Source of the DNA: Herpetosiphon aurantiacus DSM 785
Lineage (GTDB): Bacteria; Chloroflexota; Chloroflexia; Chloroflexales; Herpetosiphonaceae
DNA: 64,000 nt
NCBI GenBank assembly: GCA_000018565.1
Contig: CP000875.1
Span: 1,875,199-1,939,198 of the forward strand
Reading direction: 5' to 3'
Shown here piece by piece: positions 16,332 through 24,896 of this stretch. A program made the translations under genes and the position numbers. Each line of letters begins with the position of its first letter. Positions within the stretch are counted from its first letter, which is position 1. The notes beneath the pieces are model-generated. The model was given only the letters and a program-made list of their open reading frames with translations, ran no database searches and had not been told where the DNA came from.

Positions 16332-17123
16332 TTAATCACTCTCTAGCAAGCTATAGGCCAGCCGAAAGCCCAATAAATGGGTTGAACGCTCGGGATGCAG
16401 GCGGAAACGACAGGTATTGCGGGCAAAATGGCCGGGGTTACCCCAACAACCGCCGCGCATAATCCGCCGTCGATCAGCCTCTGGCGCTGGTTGGCGAGCT
16501 TCGCGGCCATCATCAGCATTATAGGGATACGATTTTTGCAGCGAACTTGTCCATTCCCAAATATTGCCCGCCAGATCGTAAACCCCGAATGGGCTGGCTG
16601 CTTGGGGATAACTGCCAACCGGAGCTAAGCCGCCGCGCATGCTTTCTTTGATATTCATCATTGTTGAGTCAGCCTGATCGCCCCAAGGATAGATCCGCGT
16701 ATCATCGCCACGTGCAGCGCGTTCCCACTCGGCCTCGCTAGGCAAGCGCAAAGCCAAATTAACTTCGCTGCTGAGCCAATCGCAACATGCTACCGCTTCA
16801 TCCCAAGTTACATCAACCACTGGATAGTCGGCTAATTCGGCAGGTGGTTGCGAACCATGCCAGACAATTGGCGCACGCTGGCCTGAATGCTTGATCCATT
16901 CGGCATATAGGGCGTTGGTTACCGGAACTTGGGCCATGGCAAAGGCGGCAATTTCGACTGGATGCTGGGGCGCTTCTTCCGCATATGACTCACGCGTGCC
17001 ACCAAAACGTTTAGCCAAATCACTTAATTGCTCGTTAGGCGTGCCCATTAGCACGATGCCCCGTGGAATTGGGCAAAACTTGGGCAAGAGATCACGAATT
17101 TGCTTCAATTGGGCTTCCTTCAT
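16332..17123 (-). CDS. SUMF1/formylglycine-generating-enzyme-like domain protein, probably non-catalytic
   Basis: A 263-residue protein that is one FGE-sulfatase (C-type-lectin-like) domain: VLMGTPNEQ at the start, EEAPQHPVEIAAFAMAQVPVTNALYAEW, LPSEAEWERAARG, YPWGDQ, VYDLAGNIWEWTSS and RGGCWGN-x7-CRFRLHPE-x6-GFRLAYS at the end. True FGEs use two cysteines flanking the Y-R-Y-R-like segment. Here the aligned positions appear to be Thr and Leu, and the Cys present is shifted by one. It is therefore more likely a binding protein or an enzyme of another type such as an EgtB/PvdO relative. No signal peptide. Monocistronic. Confidence 0.82.
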   Translation of the reverse strand: MKEAQLKQIRDLLPKFCPIPRGIVLMGTPNEQLSDLAKRFGGTRESYAEEAPQHPVEIAAFAMAQVPVTNALYAEWIKHSGQRAPIVWHGSQPPAELADYPVVDVTWDEAVACCDWLSSEVNLALRLPSEAEWERAARGDDTRIYPWGDQADSTMMNIKESMRGGLAPVGSYPQAASPFGVYDLAGNIWEWTSSLQKSYPYNADDGREARQPAPEADRRRIMRGGCWGNPGHFARNTCRFRLHPERSTHLLGFRLAYSLLESD

Positions 17124-17189
17124 GCCAAAAAATGCTTGTTTGTGGCTCTAAAGATACCAGATTTTGCATACTGATCGAAAGGAGTTTGT

Positions 17190-17876
17190 ATGTTGCAACA
17201 GATTCGTTGGCAATGGCTGGTGGGTTTGGCAGTCGCTGCTGTATTGGGCTGGAATCTTTGGCAATCGACGGCTAGTGCTGGCTCGGAAAGCGAGCAGGCC
17301 TTGAGTTTGTGGCCGACCACCAGCCCAACCGCTGAGCCAACTCTCGAATCGATAACCCCAACTTTGGAGCTGACCCCAACTCTCGCCGTGGCCGAAGCGA
17401 CCCCAACCGTGGCACTGCTAGCGGCTTATATCAGCGGGGCGGTTGCCAAGCCTGGAGTCTACGATTTACCGCTTGGCGCACGAATTGATGATTTGGTGCA
17501 GGCGGCTGGTGGCTTGGATTCCGAGGCTGATTCACAGGCCTTGAATTTAGCGGCCTATTTGCAAGATGCCCAGCATGTGCATGTGCCAGTGGTTGGCGAA
17601 ACTCCCGCACCGACAACTCAGCCAACTGCCGAACCACAGGCTATCGCGGTTGCTGCGCCAACTGCTAGTGCCCGCCAACCTACCTTGATCAACATTAACA
17701 CCGCGAGTGCTGCTGAGCTAGAAAGCCTGCCCAAAATTGGTCAAGCGATCGCCCAGCGAATTGTGGCCTATCGTGAGGAGAATGGCCCTTTTACAACTAT
17801 TGAGGCGCTACAAGAGGTCAAGGGGATTGGGGCAAGCACTTTTGCTGAAATTGAGCCATTCATTACGATTGAATAA
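17190..17876 (+). CDS. comEA: ComEA-like competence protein (SLBB + helix-hairpin-helix)
   Basis: A 228-residue protein: N-terminal membrane anchor (about 7-25, WLVGLAVAAVLGWNLW), a Thr/Pro-rich linker (40-78), an SLBB domain (80-140, YISGAVAKPGVYDLPLGARIDDLVQAAGG), a second low-complexity linker, and a C-terminal tandem HhH (ININTASAAELESLPKIGQAIAQRIV). In ComEA the HhH binds incoming double-stranded DNA at the cell surface during natural transformation. AAAGGAG lies 8 nt before the ATG. No comEC is adjacent, so an uptake role rests on architecture alone. Confidence 0.88.
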   Translation: MLQQIRWQWLVGLAVAAVLGWNLWQSTASAGSESEQALSLWPTTSPTAEPTLESITPTLELTPTLAVAEATPTVALLAAYISGAVAKPGVYDLPLGARIDDLVQAAGGLDSEADSQALNLAAYLQDAQHVHVPVVGETPAPTTQPTAEPQAIAVAAPTASARQPTLININTASAAELESLPKIGQAIAQRIVAYREENGPFTTIEALQEVKGIGASTFAEIEPFITIE

Positions 17877-17908
17877 TTGCTTTGATCTTGATGATTGAAC
17901 CATGCATT

Positions 17909-18496
17909 TTAGGTTGATGCTTGGTTAAGCTGCCATGTCACTAAAGTTTGGTAGCTGCTGGCTTGAGGTTGGCTTATGCTGCGTATAAGTTGACAAGTTG
18001 GGTAGATCGCTGGTGTTGCTGGCCATTGGCTGGCTTGCAATTGGCTTGATAATTGTTCAATTTGGTGTTTGGTTAAACGCTCTTTGCTGTAGCCCAAGGT
18101 GATGTGGGGATGCCATGGGCGGGTTTCGGCAATGATGCCAATGTGGCTGCTGCACCCAACGACTGCTTGTTGAAGTTGCAGCAAATCGTTGGGCCATTGC
18201 TCAAAACCTGCCCAGACGACTTGCGGTTGGCTGGCATTGGGAAAATAACCCCATGTATTGCAATTGAGGGTTGGTGCAGTTTGCTGTGTGAGGGCATGAT
18301 TTAGCTTGGTTTGTAAATCGGGCAATAATTCAACCGCTAGATTGCCCAAAAATTGCAAGGTTAAATGCAGATTTTCGGGCTTGCTCCAACGAATTGGCAA
18401 GCCCAATTGCTGTAATTCGGCTTGGATCGCCAAGAGTTGCGCCTGAATTGGCTCGGGCAAATCGAGCGCCATAAAACACCGCCATTGCTCGCTCAT
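17909..18496 (-). CDS. thpR: RNA 2',3'-cyclic phosphodiesterase (2'-5' RNA ligase family)
   Basis: A 195-residue 2H phosphoesterase. The two H-x-T-x motifs are NLHLTLQFLG (about residue 45) and HPHITLGYSK (about residue 130), the catalytic pair of the family. ALDLPEPIQAQLLAIQ opens the protein as in ThpR. It hydrolyses 2',3'-cyclic phosphates on RNA ends. ATG 18496 is preceded by AAGGAT at suitable spacing; TTG 18502 is less likely. It follows the NuoN-like operon gene by 15 nt on the same strand, so read-through from upstream is not excluded. Confidence 0.93.
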   Translation of the reverse strand: MSEQWRCFMALDLPEPIQAQLLAIQAELQQLGLPIRWSKPENLHLTLQFLGNLAVELLPDLQTKLNHALTQQTAPTLNCNTWGYFPNASQPQVVWAGFEQWPNDLLQLQQAVVGCSSHIGIIAETRPWHPHITLGYSKERLTKHQIEQLSSQLQASQWPATPAIYPTCQLIRSISQPQASSYQTLVTWQLNQAST

Positions 18497-18511
18497 AGGC
18501 AATCCTTGGGC

Positions 18512-19966
18512 TTAGAGGAATTGTACAAATGTTAGGCCGCGAACTGCTTCAATAATTGGGTCGAGTACCAACGGCGGGTACAAGCCAATCATTAAGCAAA
18601 CTCCTAGCAAAGCCACGGCCACAGCGGTTGCGCCGAGTGGTTCGGTGCGTTGTGGCGGTGGTGGTGGTAGCCCCAAGCCGCGAAAATCGGTTAAATCTTC
18701 TTCGGGCATGGCCGCTGGCGCACGACCCAAGAAATGGTCACGCAAGACCAAGGCAAAAGCATAGGCTCCCAACATCGTGGCAATCAACAAGGCGATTAGA
18801 TAGCCGCGACCTTCCTCGGCAGCCCCTTGGTAGAGCAAGGTGCGGCTGGCAAAGCCATTGAATGGTGGAATGCCGAGTAAGGCCAAAACGCCACAAATAA
18901 ACACGCCACTGGCCCATGGCCGCCGCCGCAACCAACCATCGCCAGCCGCTGCCCGCGTCGGTTCAGGCCGTTCTAGTAGTGCTACGGCTGTCCACAGCAC
19001 CACACTCAAAACTAATTGATTGAAGGCTTGAAACAGCGCTCCGGTCAAGCCAGTCGTCGAGGAAACCACGCCGAACAGCATCATACCACTGTCGGAAATT
19101 AACAGCATGGCCAAAAAGCGCCGTAATGATGGTCGTTCGTGGATGGCCAACAAACTACCGCCAATCGCCGAGCCAAGCGCGAAAAAGCGTACCAAGCGCA
19201 AACGCCCAGGATCAAGCGTCAACAAGCCGGGCGCGAGCAAAAATTGGAAGGCTGAAACCAAGAACAGCAATGCTGCCAAGTTGATCATGCCAATCAAGAT
19301 GCCGACCAAGGGCGGCGAATCTTCCAGCAAATCGGGCAGCCAACTATGAAACGGAATAATTGCTAAGCGCAGGCTGATGCCGACGATCAACAAGGCCAAT
19401 AATGGCCGTGCTAATGAGGTGGTGCTCAACCGATCAGGGGTATTTTCGAGGTCAGCTAGCACAAAACATAAAGCCAGCAAAACCCCTGCCAACAGCATCA
19501 ACACCAAGTAGCGCAAACCGCTGCCAATCGCTCGACCACGCAGCAAGGTTGGGCTGCCAATCGGCAAATCGACTTGGGCTAGAATAATCGCCAAACCCGT
19601 GGCCAGCAGCAACAGCGTGATCAAAAATGGCGATTGTACGTCGATCGTCAGTGCCGCGTTGATCAAACTAAAAATGATCAGGCCAATGACGACGAAATTT
19701 TCGCCGTGCGCAACCCGCGTTGCCACAATAAAGGTAATTGCAAAGCTGCCTGCGACCGCCAATAAAAACAAGCGGTTGATTTCGCGGACAGTCATGCTTA
19801 CGCCAACGATGCTCAGTGGCTGGTCAACTGGCACCTGCCAAATCACCCAACCGAGCAAAATAGTTGTGCCAATTGCCAAAATTTGCGCCAACCCTTGTTG
19901 TTGGCGCAAGCCAAAACAGACCGCCGCCATGACCAATGGCAAGCAAAACATCAGCAAAAAGGTCAT
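18512..19966 (-). CDS. proton-translocating membrane subunit, NuoN/HyfF/MrpD type
   Basis: A 484-residue protein, mostly membrane helices (about 14). It has the antiporter-type core (Proton_antipo_M): LAIIPFHSWLPDLLEDSPPLVGILIG carries the conserved Pro and His of the discontinuous helix, followed by LRRFLAMLLISDSGMMLFGV and LLGIPPFNGFASR. These subunits pump H+ or Na+ in complex I and group 4 hydrogenases. The start overlaps the stop of the HyfE-like gene (ATGA). Last gene of a four-gene operon (23716 to 18512). Whether it matches NuoN or HyfF more closely cannot be decided by eye. Confidence 0.85.
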   Translation of the reverse strand: MTFLLMFCLPLVMAAVCFGLRQQQGLAQILAIGTTILLGWVIWQVPVDQPLSIVGVSMTVREINRLFLLAVAGSFAITFIVATRVAHGENFVVIGLIIFSLINAALTIDVQSPFLITLLLLATGLAIILAQVDLPIGSPTLLRGRAIGSGLRYLVLMLLAGVLLALCFVLADLENTPDRLSTTSLARPLLALLIVGISLRLAIIPFHSWLPDLLEDSPPLVGILIGMINLAALLFLVSAFQFLLAPGLLTLDPGRLRLVRFFALGSAIGGSLLAIHERPSLRRFLAMLLISDSGMMLFGVVSSTTGLTGALFQAFNQLVLSVVLWTAVALLERPEPTRAAAGDGWLRRRPWASGVFICGVLALLGIPPFNGFASRTLLYQGAAEEGRGYLIALLIATMLGAYAFALVLRDHFLGRAPAAMPEEDLTDFRGLGLPPPPPQRTEPLGATAVAVALLGVCLMIGLYPPLVLDPIIEAVRGLTFVQFL

Positions 19967-20712
19967 TTCAGGCGCTCCGTTTCACTGAGATTCAAGGTTT
20001 TGAAGCGACCATAGAGCAAGCCGCTGAGGTAGGCAATCGCCAAAGCCAAGAGCAAGGTAACCAAACTGAGCGTTCCCAAGGCCAGAATATTAATCCGGTT
20101 GGCCAAGGTGGTGTAGAGCAAATCGAGGCCACTGAGGCAGAGCAACAAGCCTAGCCCAATTTTCAAAATATCGGTTGCAAGTACCAAGCTAATTAAGCCA
20201 ATAAAAACTTGCCAATACCACATAAAATCGATCGCCCGTGCCAAACCCACTTGGTCGGGATACATTTCGACCGCCAAGGGCAACACGCGTGGCAAGAAGA
20301 AACTGGCCAAGCCTACCAACACAGTTGACCAGATTGGCACAATGTAATCGCCAACTTTGCGATTTTCTTGGCTGCTGGCTCGTTGAGCTACCCGCGCAGC
20401 CCGCCGTAGTTCAGCCAAGGAAAATTCATCGAGATCTTCCAGCCCATATTCGCGAGAAAAGGTTAGCGCGGTAATGCCAAGAATGATCGCCACGCCGATG
20501 CCAGTAATTAATTTGATAAACACCAGCGAGCTAAACTGCCGCCCAGCAATCACCAAATCGGGCACGACAAATTGCTGTTGGGCAATAAACAAGCCTTGGG
20601 CGATATAATTAACCAAGACCGCAATCAGGCTAAAGCGCCAATCGCGCATAATTGCGATGACTGCGCCGCTGGCTACCAGCAACGTAATTAAAATCCAGAT
20701 GGTGATTGTCAT
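19963..20712 (-). CDS. HyfE-like hydrogenase/complex I membrane subunit
   Basis: A 249-residue protein with about seven hydrophobic helices. It starts MTITIWILITLLVASGAVIAI and has a cytoplasmic charged loop (FSREYGLEDLDEFSLAELRRAARVA) in the middle. Position between the NuoL-like and NuoN-like genes, size and topology fit HyfE/MnhC-NuoK-type subunits; the sequence itself is diverged, so the family call relies partly on context. ATG 20712 is used; a TTG at 20745 close behind AGAGGAAG is the alternative, adding 11 residues. The stop overlaps the next start. Confidence 0.65.
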   Translation of the reverse strand: MTITIWILITLLVASGAVIAIMRDWRFSLIAVLVNYIAQGLFIAQQQFVVPDLVIAGRQFSSLVFIKLITGIGVAIILGITALTFSREYGLEDLDEFSLAELRRAARVAQRASSQENRKVGDYIVPIWSTVLVGLASFFLPRVLPLAVEMYPDQVGLARAIDFMWYWQVFIGLISLVLATDILKIGLGLLLCLSGLDLLYTTLANRINILALGTLSLVTLLLALAIAYLSGLLYGRFKTLNLSETERLK

Positions 20713-20752
20713 AGGCTGTTTATGCTCGTCACGGCGAGTGACCAAGCTTCCT

Positions 20753-22606
20753 CTATTGCATTAATAACAAGACAATTGTTAGGGCCGCGATTAGAATTCC
20801 AGTCAGATAGTAGCGCCCGCTAAAGAATTGCAAAACCCAAGCGATCCGGCTGCTGAGGCCTTGCAAGATGCCATGGCTTTGCCGCAAAGCTGGTCGTGGA
20901 TTGCCCAAAACGGCAAGGCCACTCAGCATACGGCTGCTCGCTGCTGGTAAATGAGCTGTGCCATCATCACGATCGGGCTGTTCGCCACCATTCCAAGGCA
21001 TAATTGCCTGACGTTGTGAGCGAAAACAGCCAAAGAGCAACAGCATAAAACCAAGCACCAAACTGCCGCGCAAACCCCAGCTCATGCTCCCAAGATCATC
21101 CATTGGGCTAGGCACTGCTTGCAAGGTGCGTAAGGCTGGTTGCAACAACCAAACTAAAACTTCGGGAGCCAAACTCAGGCCAATCAAGGGCAAGCTCAAG
21201 CCGAGCAATAAGCCATCGTTGGCGCGACCAGCATCAACTGGGGTTACAGGGCGTTGGGGATCGACCCGCCAAAACAGCGCATTCGAGCCAATAAACGAGA
21301 GCAAGAGCAAGCCACTGCTGACGAAAAAGACTCCCATGCTCCAACCACCCGCGCCCGTATAATCCATTAGCCAGCGGCGTGCACAAAAGCTTGGTAAGGC
21401 GGGCAAGCCAACAGCGGCGGCGGTGGCAAGGGCATAGGCTAAACCAGCAGCGCGTAATGGTGCGCCCAAGGCTGGTTGTTTGGCGATCAGGTCGCTGCCA
21501 CTGCGGCGCTCCAACGTACCCAAGGCCATGGCTCCGAGCATTGTTGCCACCAAGGTTGTCACTGTGATCGTGAGAGTTGCCATCACCACGGCGGTGTTAT
21601 GTTCGCCGCCGAGTGGCAGATTTGGCTCGTAGCGACCCAAAGCCATGGCGACATTGCCCCATTGCGCGACGGCTTGCCAGCCAACCAAGGGGCCGAAACG
21701 GGTCGCTCGTAAGGCATAGGCTGCGCCCACGATGCTGGCCAAAGCACCAACATAGCTCAAGGCTGCAAACCATGCTTCCGGCCATGTGCCAAGATTCAGC
21801 CCGAAGAAACGTAAAAATGTGTAGACCGCCAAAACTGGCACGCCAGCACTGATGATCAAGCCATGCAACGCTGGAGTCGTATCTTCATCGTCGCTCAGCA
21901 CGCGACCAAATGGCGGGAAGCCGAGCGCAATGCCTACGCCCACTGCCAGCGGCAACCATGTGCGCAAATATTGACCAACTCCAATGTCGGCCATCACAAA
22001 CGAGCCATCAAGCACATCTTCAGGGCGTACCGATTGACTAAGCACGGCGACCAAAATGGCAAAGCCACTTAATCCGCTCATTCCCAAGGCTGAAGGTGTG
22101 CGTTGATCATCGCTGCCCACGACTTGACGAGCCAGTGTGCTGCCCAACAAGGCCAAGCCCCAGCCAAAAGCCAACAGCAGCAAATCGCCAGCTAAAATGC
22201 CCAGCAAACTGCCAAACACCATAATTGCGATGCCCGACCAGAGCCGACCGTAACCAACCAAGCCGCGTCCCAAGGCCAAAGCCAAGTGGGCAAAGCCAAT
22301 GCTGGCGAGCAATAAGGTGATTGCCGCAAATAGTAAGCTCAAGCCATCAAGATGCAAGGTCAGCAGCGAACGCATCAGTGGGTTGGGGCCAACGCCATAA
22401 CTGCTGAGCCAAGCGCGTTGCCCAACATCGAGCGGTAAATCGCCTTGGGCGAGCCACCAAACGATTGCCAGTGCTACCAGGGTCAAGCCACTGGCGATTA
22501 AACCCAACAAGCGCGTGCGCAAACGCTGACCAGTCAACCAACTGACCAAAGCGATGATCATCATCAGCCCAAAGGGCGCAAGGGTGAGGAGTGTTTGTCC
22601 GTTCAT
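20753..22606 (-). CDS. proton-translocating membrane subunit, NuoL/HyfB type
   Basis: A 617-residue polytopic protein. The N-terminal part has LTLHLDGLSLLFAAITLLLASIGF, the typical NuoL/HyfB first domain; FGWGLALLGSTLARQVVG, ALGFPPFGRVLSDDEDTTPALHGLIISAGVPVLAVYTFLRF (conserved ALHG near the pumping helix), and a C-terminal hydrophobic anchor (YLTGILIAALTIVLLLMQ) follow. The usual 'H-x-W-L-P-x-A-M' is altered to FPPFGRVLSDDEDTTPALHG, an unusual acidic replacement. Second gene of the operon, 3 nt after the large-subunit-like gene. Confidence 0.82.
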   Translation of the reverse strand: MNGQTLLTLAPFGLMMIIALVSWLTGQRLRTRLLGLIASGLTLVALAIVWWLAQGDLPLDVGQRAWLSSYGVGPNPLMRSLLTLHLDGLSLLFAAITLLLASIGFAHLALALGRGLVGYGRLWSGIAIMVFGSLLGILAGDLLLLAFGWGLALLGSTLARQVVGSDDQRTPSALGMSGLSGFAILVAVLSQSVRPEDVLDGSFVMADIGVGQYLRTWLPLAVGVGIALGFPPFGRVLSDDEDTTPALHGLIISAGVPVLAVYTFLRFFGLNLGTWPEAWFAALSYVGALASIVGAAYALRATRFGPLVGWQAVAQWGNVAMALGRYEPNLPLGGEHNTAVVMATLTITVTTLVATMLGAMALGTLERRSGSDLIAKQPALGAPLRAAGLAYALATAAAVGLPALPSFCARRWLMDYTGAGGWSMGVFFVSSGLLLLSFIGSNALFWRVDPQRPVTPVDAGRANDGLLLGLSLPLIGLSLAPEVLVWLLQPALRTLQAVPSPMDDLGSMSWGLRGSLVLGFMLLLFGCFRSQRQAIMPWNGGEQPDRDDGTAHLPAASSRMLSGLAVLGNPRPALRQSHGILQGLSSRIAWVLQFFSGRYYLTGILIAALTIVLLLMQ

Positions 22607-22609
22607 GCG

Positions 22610-23716
22610 TTATTCTTCGCTACAGGCAGTGCAAGCACTAGCCGAGGCGATAATTAAGGGTGCGTCGTCGATGTTCATTCCGGCCAAGATGGTGCGGGCA
22701 ATCAAGCGATCAAATTGGCGTGGTGCGTCAATCCGCACACTGGTTAATTTGACCCCGTTGCTTTGGACGGTATAGCGTAGCGTGCCCCGCGCCGATTCGA
22801 TATTCGAGGTGACGCTGCCTTGAGGTACGCTATCGGGCGCGTTGCCAGCCCAATCGCCGCTAGGCAAATTGGCCAGCACCCGAATTGCCAATTTAAGGCT
22901 TTCAAAGGCTTCTAGCGAGAAAATCACCAATCGGGCATAAACGTCGCCACGCTCTTGGGTTACACGGCTGGGTGGAAATTGCGCATAAGCACCATAGGCG
23001 CGATCAATTCGGGCATCAAAGCCGATGCCTGCGGCTCGCGCCATTGGCCCACGCACCCCGAATTGTTCGGCAGCCTCGCGACTGAGCACGCCAACACCCA
23101 CACAGCGCCGCAAAACCCCGCGATGATCGATAAAGCGATCAACGAAGCGATACATCAAGCGTTCGAGGCGACGAAATTGCAACGCCATCGATTCTTGTTC
23201 GGTGCTGCTGAGATCTTGGCGCACGCCACCTGGCACAATATAGTTGGGCGGCGAACTCGTGCCGCATAAGTGTTGCATGACTTCAAATAAGCCATGATGC
23301 AGTTTTTGCACATGCTCAGCATCGCGTTGCAAGCCCAAAATTGTCAGCACTTCTTTCATCGTGCTGAGATGGACGGTGGCGCGTTCGACTTCGCAGGCGA
23401 GCAAGCGTAAGGCAGCAGCTCGCTCCGAAGCATTAATTTTAAGCAATTGTTCGAGTGCCAAGCAAAAACCCAATGAGTGGGCATGGCTATCAGCGGCACA
23501 AATATGGCTCACAAGGTGTAATCCCTGAGGAATGGTGGTGCGCGTCAAACGCTCGCTAATGCCGCGATTGGTGTAGCCATCACGAAATTCAACATCAGCA
23601 ATCTGTTCGCCCTCAACCCGTAAGACCATGCGCATCGGGGTTTGCCAGTCGGGGTGAAACGGGCCAAGCGGTAAAACGTAGCTCAAACTCAATGCCTCAC
23701 ACAGATCACGAACCAT
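22610..23716 (-). CDS. NuoD/group 4 NiFe-hydrogenase large-subunit-like protein with altered metal ligands
   Basis: A 368-residue protein. VLPLGPFHPDWQTPMRMVLRVEGE and VEFRDGYTNRGISERL match the N-terminus of HyfG/NuoD proteins. The first metal motif (R-I-C-G-I-C in hydrogenases) reads SHICAADSHAHSLGFCLALE, so one of the two cysteines is replaced. The C-terminal motif is kept as ASACTACSEE, ending the protein as mature hydrogenase large subunits often do. Three of the four Ni-ligand cysteines thus remain. First gene of the operon with three membrane subunits. It could be an Ehr-type (hydrogenase-related) subunit; nickel binding is doubtful. Confidence 0.82.
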   Translation of the reverse strand: MVRDLCEALSLSYVLPLGPFHPDWQTPMRMVLRVEGEQIADVEFRDGYTNRGISERLTRTTIPQGLHLVSHICAADSHAHSLGFCLALEQLLKINASERAAALRLLACEVERATVHLSTMKEVLTILGLQRDAEHVQKLHHGLFEVMQHLCGTSSPPNYIVPGGVRQDLSSTEQESMALQFRRLERLMYRFVDRFIDHRGVLRRCVGVGVLSREAAEQFGVRGPMARAAGIGFDARIDRAYGAYAQFPPSRVTQERGDVYARLVIFSLEAFESLKLAIRVLANLPSGDWAGNAPDSVPQGSVTSNIESARGTLRYTVQSNGVKLTSVRIDAPRQFDRLIARTILAGMNIDDAPLIIASASACTACSEE

Positions 23717-23768
23717 CAACCCTGCCGATTATAGCATAGGCTTCTCGATACTGTGGAATTGTTTGGCA

Positions 23769-23800
23769 AATGGCGCTCCTGCCGCAACAACAGCGCCATT
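23769..23800 (-). terminator. hairpin after the TSUP exporter gene
   Basis: AATGGCGCT (23769-23777) pairs with AGCGCCATT (23792-23800), loop 14 nt, starting 4 nt past the stop of the minus-strand exporter gene. The T-run is weak. It separates the sulfur operon from the hydrogenase-related operon. Confidence 0.5.
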
Positions 23801-23804
23801 GCAA

Positions 23805-24563
23805 TTAAGCTAAGGGGAAGTTTTTAATCACGAGGAAGATGCCGAGAGCAATCACGAAGAAGGCAAAGCTGCGTTGCAGGGTTTGAACTTGGACTTTTTG
23901 AGCGAAACGGGTTCCTAGTAAATTGCCAATCACGCCGCCGCTAATAATCAAGCCAATCAGCGTCCAATCAAAATGGCTGCCCTGCAAATGGCCCAAAATG
24001 CCAGCGCTACTATTTAATGCAATCACAATCAGCGATGAGCTAATGGCGGTGCGCATTGGCATATGCAGCAATAATACCAAAGCTGGTACGATCAAAAATC
24101 CACCGCCAACGCCCAAAAATCCGGTCAAAAAGCCCACGCCTAGCCCGCCCATAACCACTGCTGGCCATGCGATCGCTTGTTCGTCGGTTTTGGCTTGAAC
24201 TTTGGGCCGCAACATCATACTGCCGATGATCAGCATCAGGCTACCAAACATCGTCAATAGCCAAACCTCTGGAATATATTGCGAAACTCGTGCGCCCAAA
24301 AAGGCTGCGCCCAAGCCGATGCCACCAAATACAAAGGCATGGCGCAACATACATGGGCCACGCCGACAATTCAGCCATGCCCCAAAGGCGGCGTTCAGGC
24401 CAACAATCACCAATGAACTGGTGGTTGCGTCGTGAGCGCTTAGCCCAAGCACATAGACCAAGGCTGGCACGGTCAAAATTGAGCCGCCACCGCCCAACAT
24501 TCCCAAGGTGAGGCCGATGCTAGCGCCGACCAGCAGCGCTAGCACAATCAAACTTATACTCAT
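23805..24563 (-). CDS. TauE/SafE (TSUP) family sulfur-compound exporter
   Basis: A 252-residue protein with about eight membrane helices in the two-fold TSUP pattern: GASIGLTLGMLGGGGSILTVPALVY in the first repeat and LGVGFLTGFLGVGGGFLIVPALVLLL in the second, the duplicated glycine-rich motif of the family. Members export sulfite, sulfoacetate or thiosulfate, or import thiosulfate. It follows the rhodanese gene by 21 nt in an MBL-rhodanese / rhodanese / TSUP operon, so export of a sulfide-oxidation product such as sulfite is the likely job. Confidence 0.92.
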   Translation of the reverse strand: MSISLIVLALLVGASIGLTLGMLGGGGSILTVPALVYVLGLSAHDATTSSLVIVGLNAAFGAWLNCRRGPCMLRHAFVFGGIGLGAAFLGARVSQYIPEVWLLTMFGSLMLIIGSMMLRPKVQAKTDEQAIAWPAVVMGGLGVGFLTGFLGVGGGFLIVPALVLLLHMPMRTAISSSLIVIALNSSAGILGHLQGSHFDWTLIGLIISGGVIGNLLGTRFAQKVQVQTLQRSFAFFVIALGIFLVIKNFPLA

Positions 24564-24584
24564 GATCTGGTTGGTATCCTCTTG

Positions 24585-24896
24585 CTAGCGTTCTTCGGGT
24601 AGGCCAGCTTTGCTCCAAGCCAGCATGCCGCCACGGGTGTTGTAGATGTTGTTCCAGCCATTGCTTGCGAGCCATTGGGCGGCCATGCTGCTGCGTTGGC
24701 CTGAACGACAAACCACCACGACTGGCAGATCATGCGGGATTTGGTTGCGATAATTGTTGAGTTGGCTCAAGGGCATTAAATTGCTGCCTTTGATATGGCC
24801 CGTGGCATATTCAGCTGGCTCACGCACATCGATCAAAAAGATCGTTTGTTGGTTGGCCCACACTTGTAGTTCTTGCACACTTAATTCGTTGATCAT
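24585..24896 (-). CDS. single-domain rhodanese (sulfurtransferase)
   Basis: A 103-residue rhodanese domain: IFLIDVREPAEYATGHIKGSNLMPL and the active-site loop VVVCRSGQRSSMAA with catalytic Cys in C-R-S-G-Q-R. TRGGMLAWSKAGLP closes the fold as usual (GG-x4-W-x3-G-x-P). It moves sulfane sulfur between thiol carriers. Start ATG 24896 overlaps the stop of the MBL-rhodanese gene (ATGA). Middle gene of the sulfur operon. Confidence 0.94.
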   Translation of the reverse strand: MINELSVQELQVWANQQTIFLIDVREPAEYATGHIKGSNLMPLSQLNNYRNQIPHDLPVVVVCRSGQRSSMAAQWLASNGWNNIYNTRGGMLAWSKAGLPEER

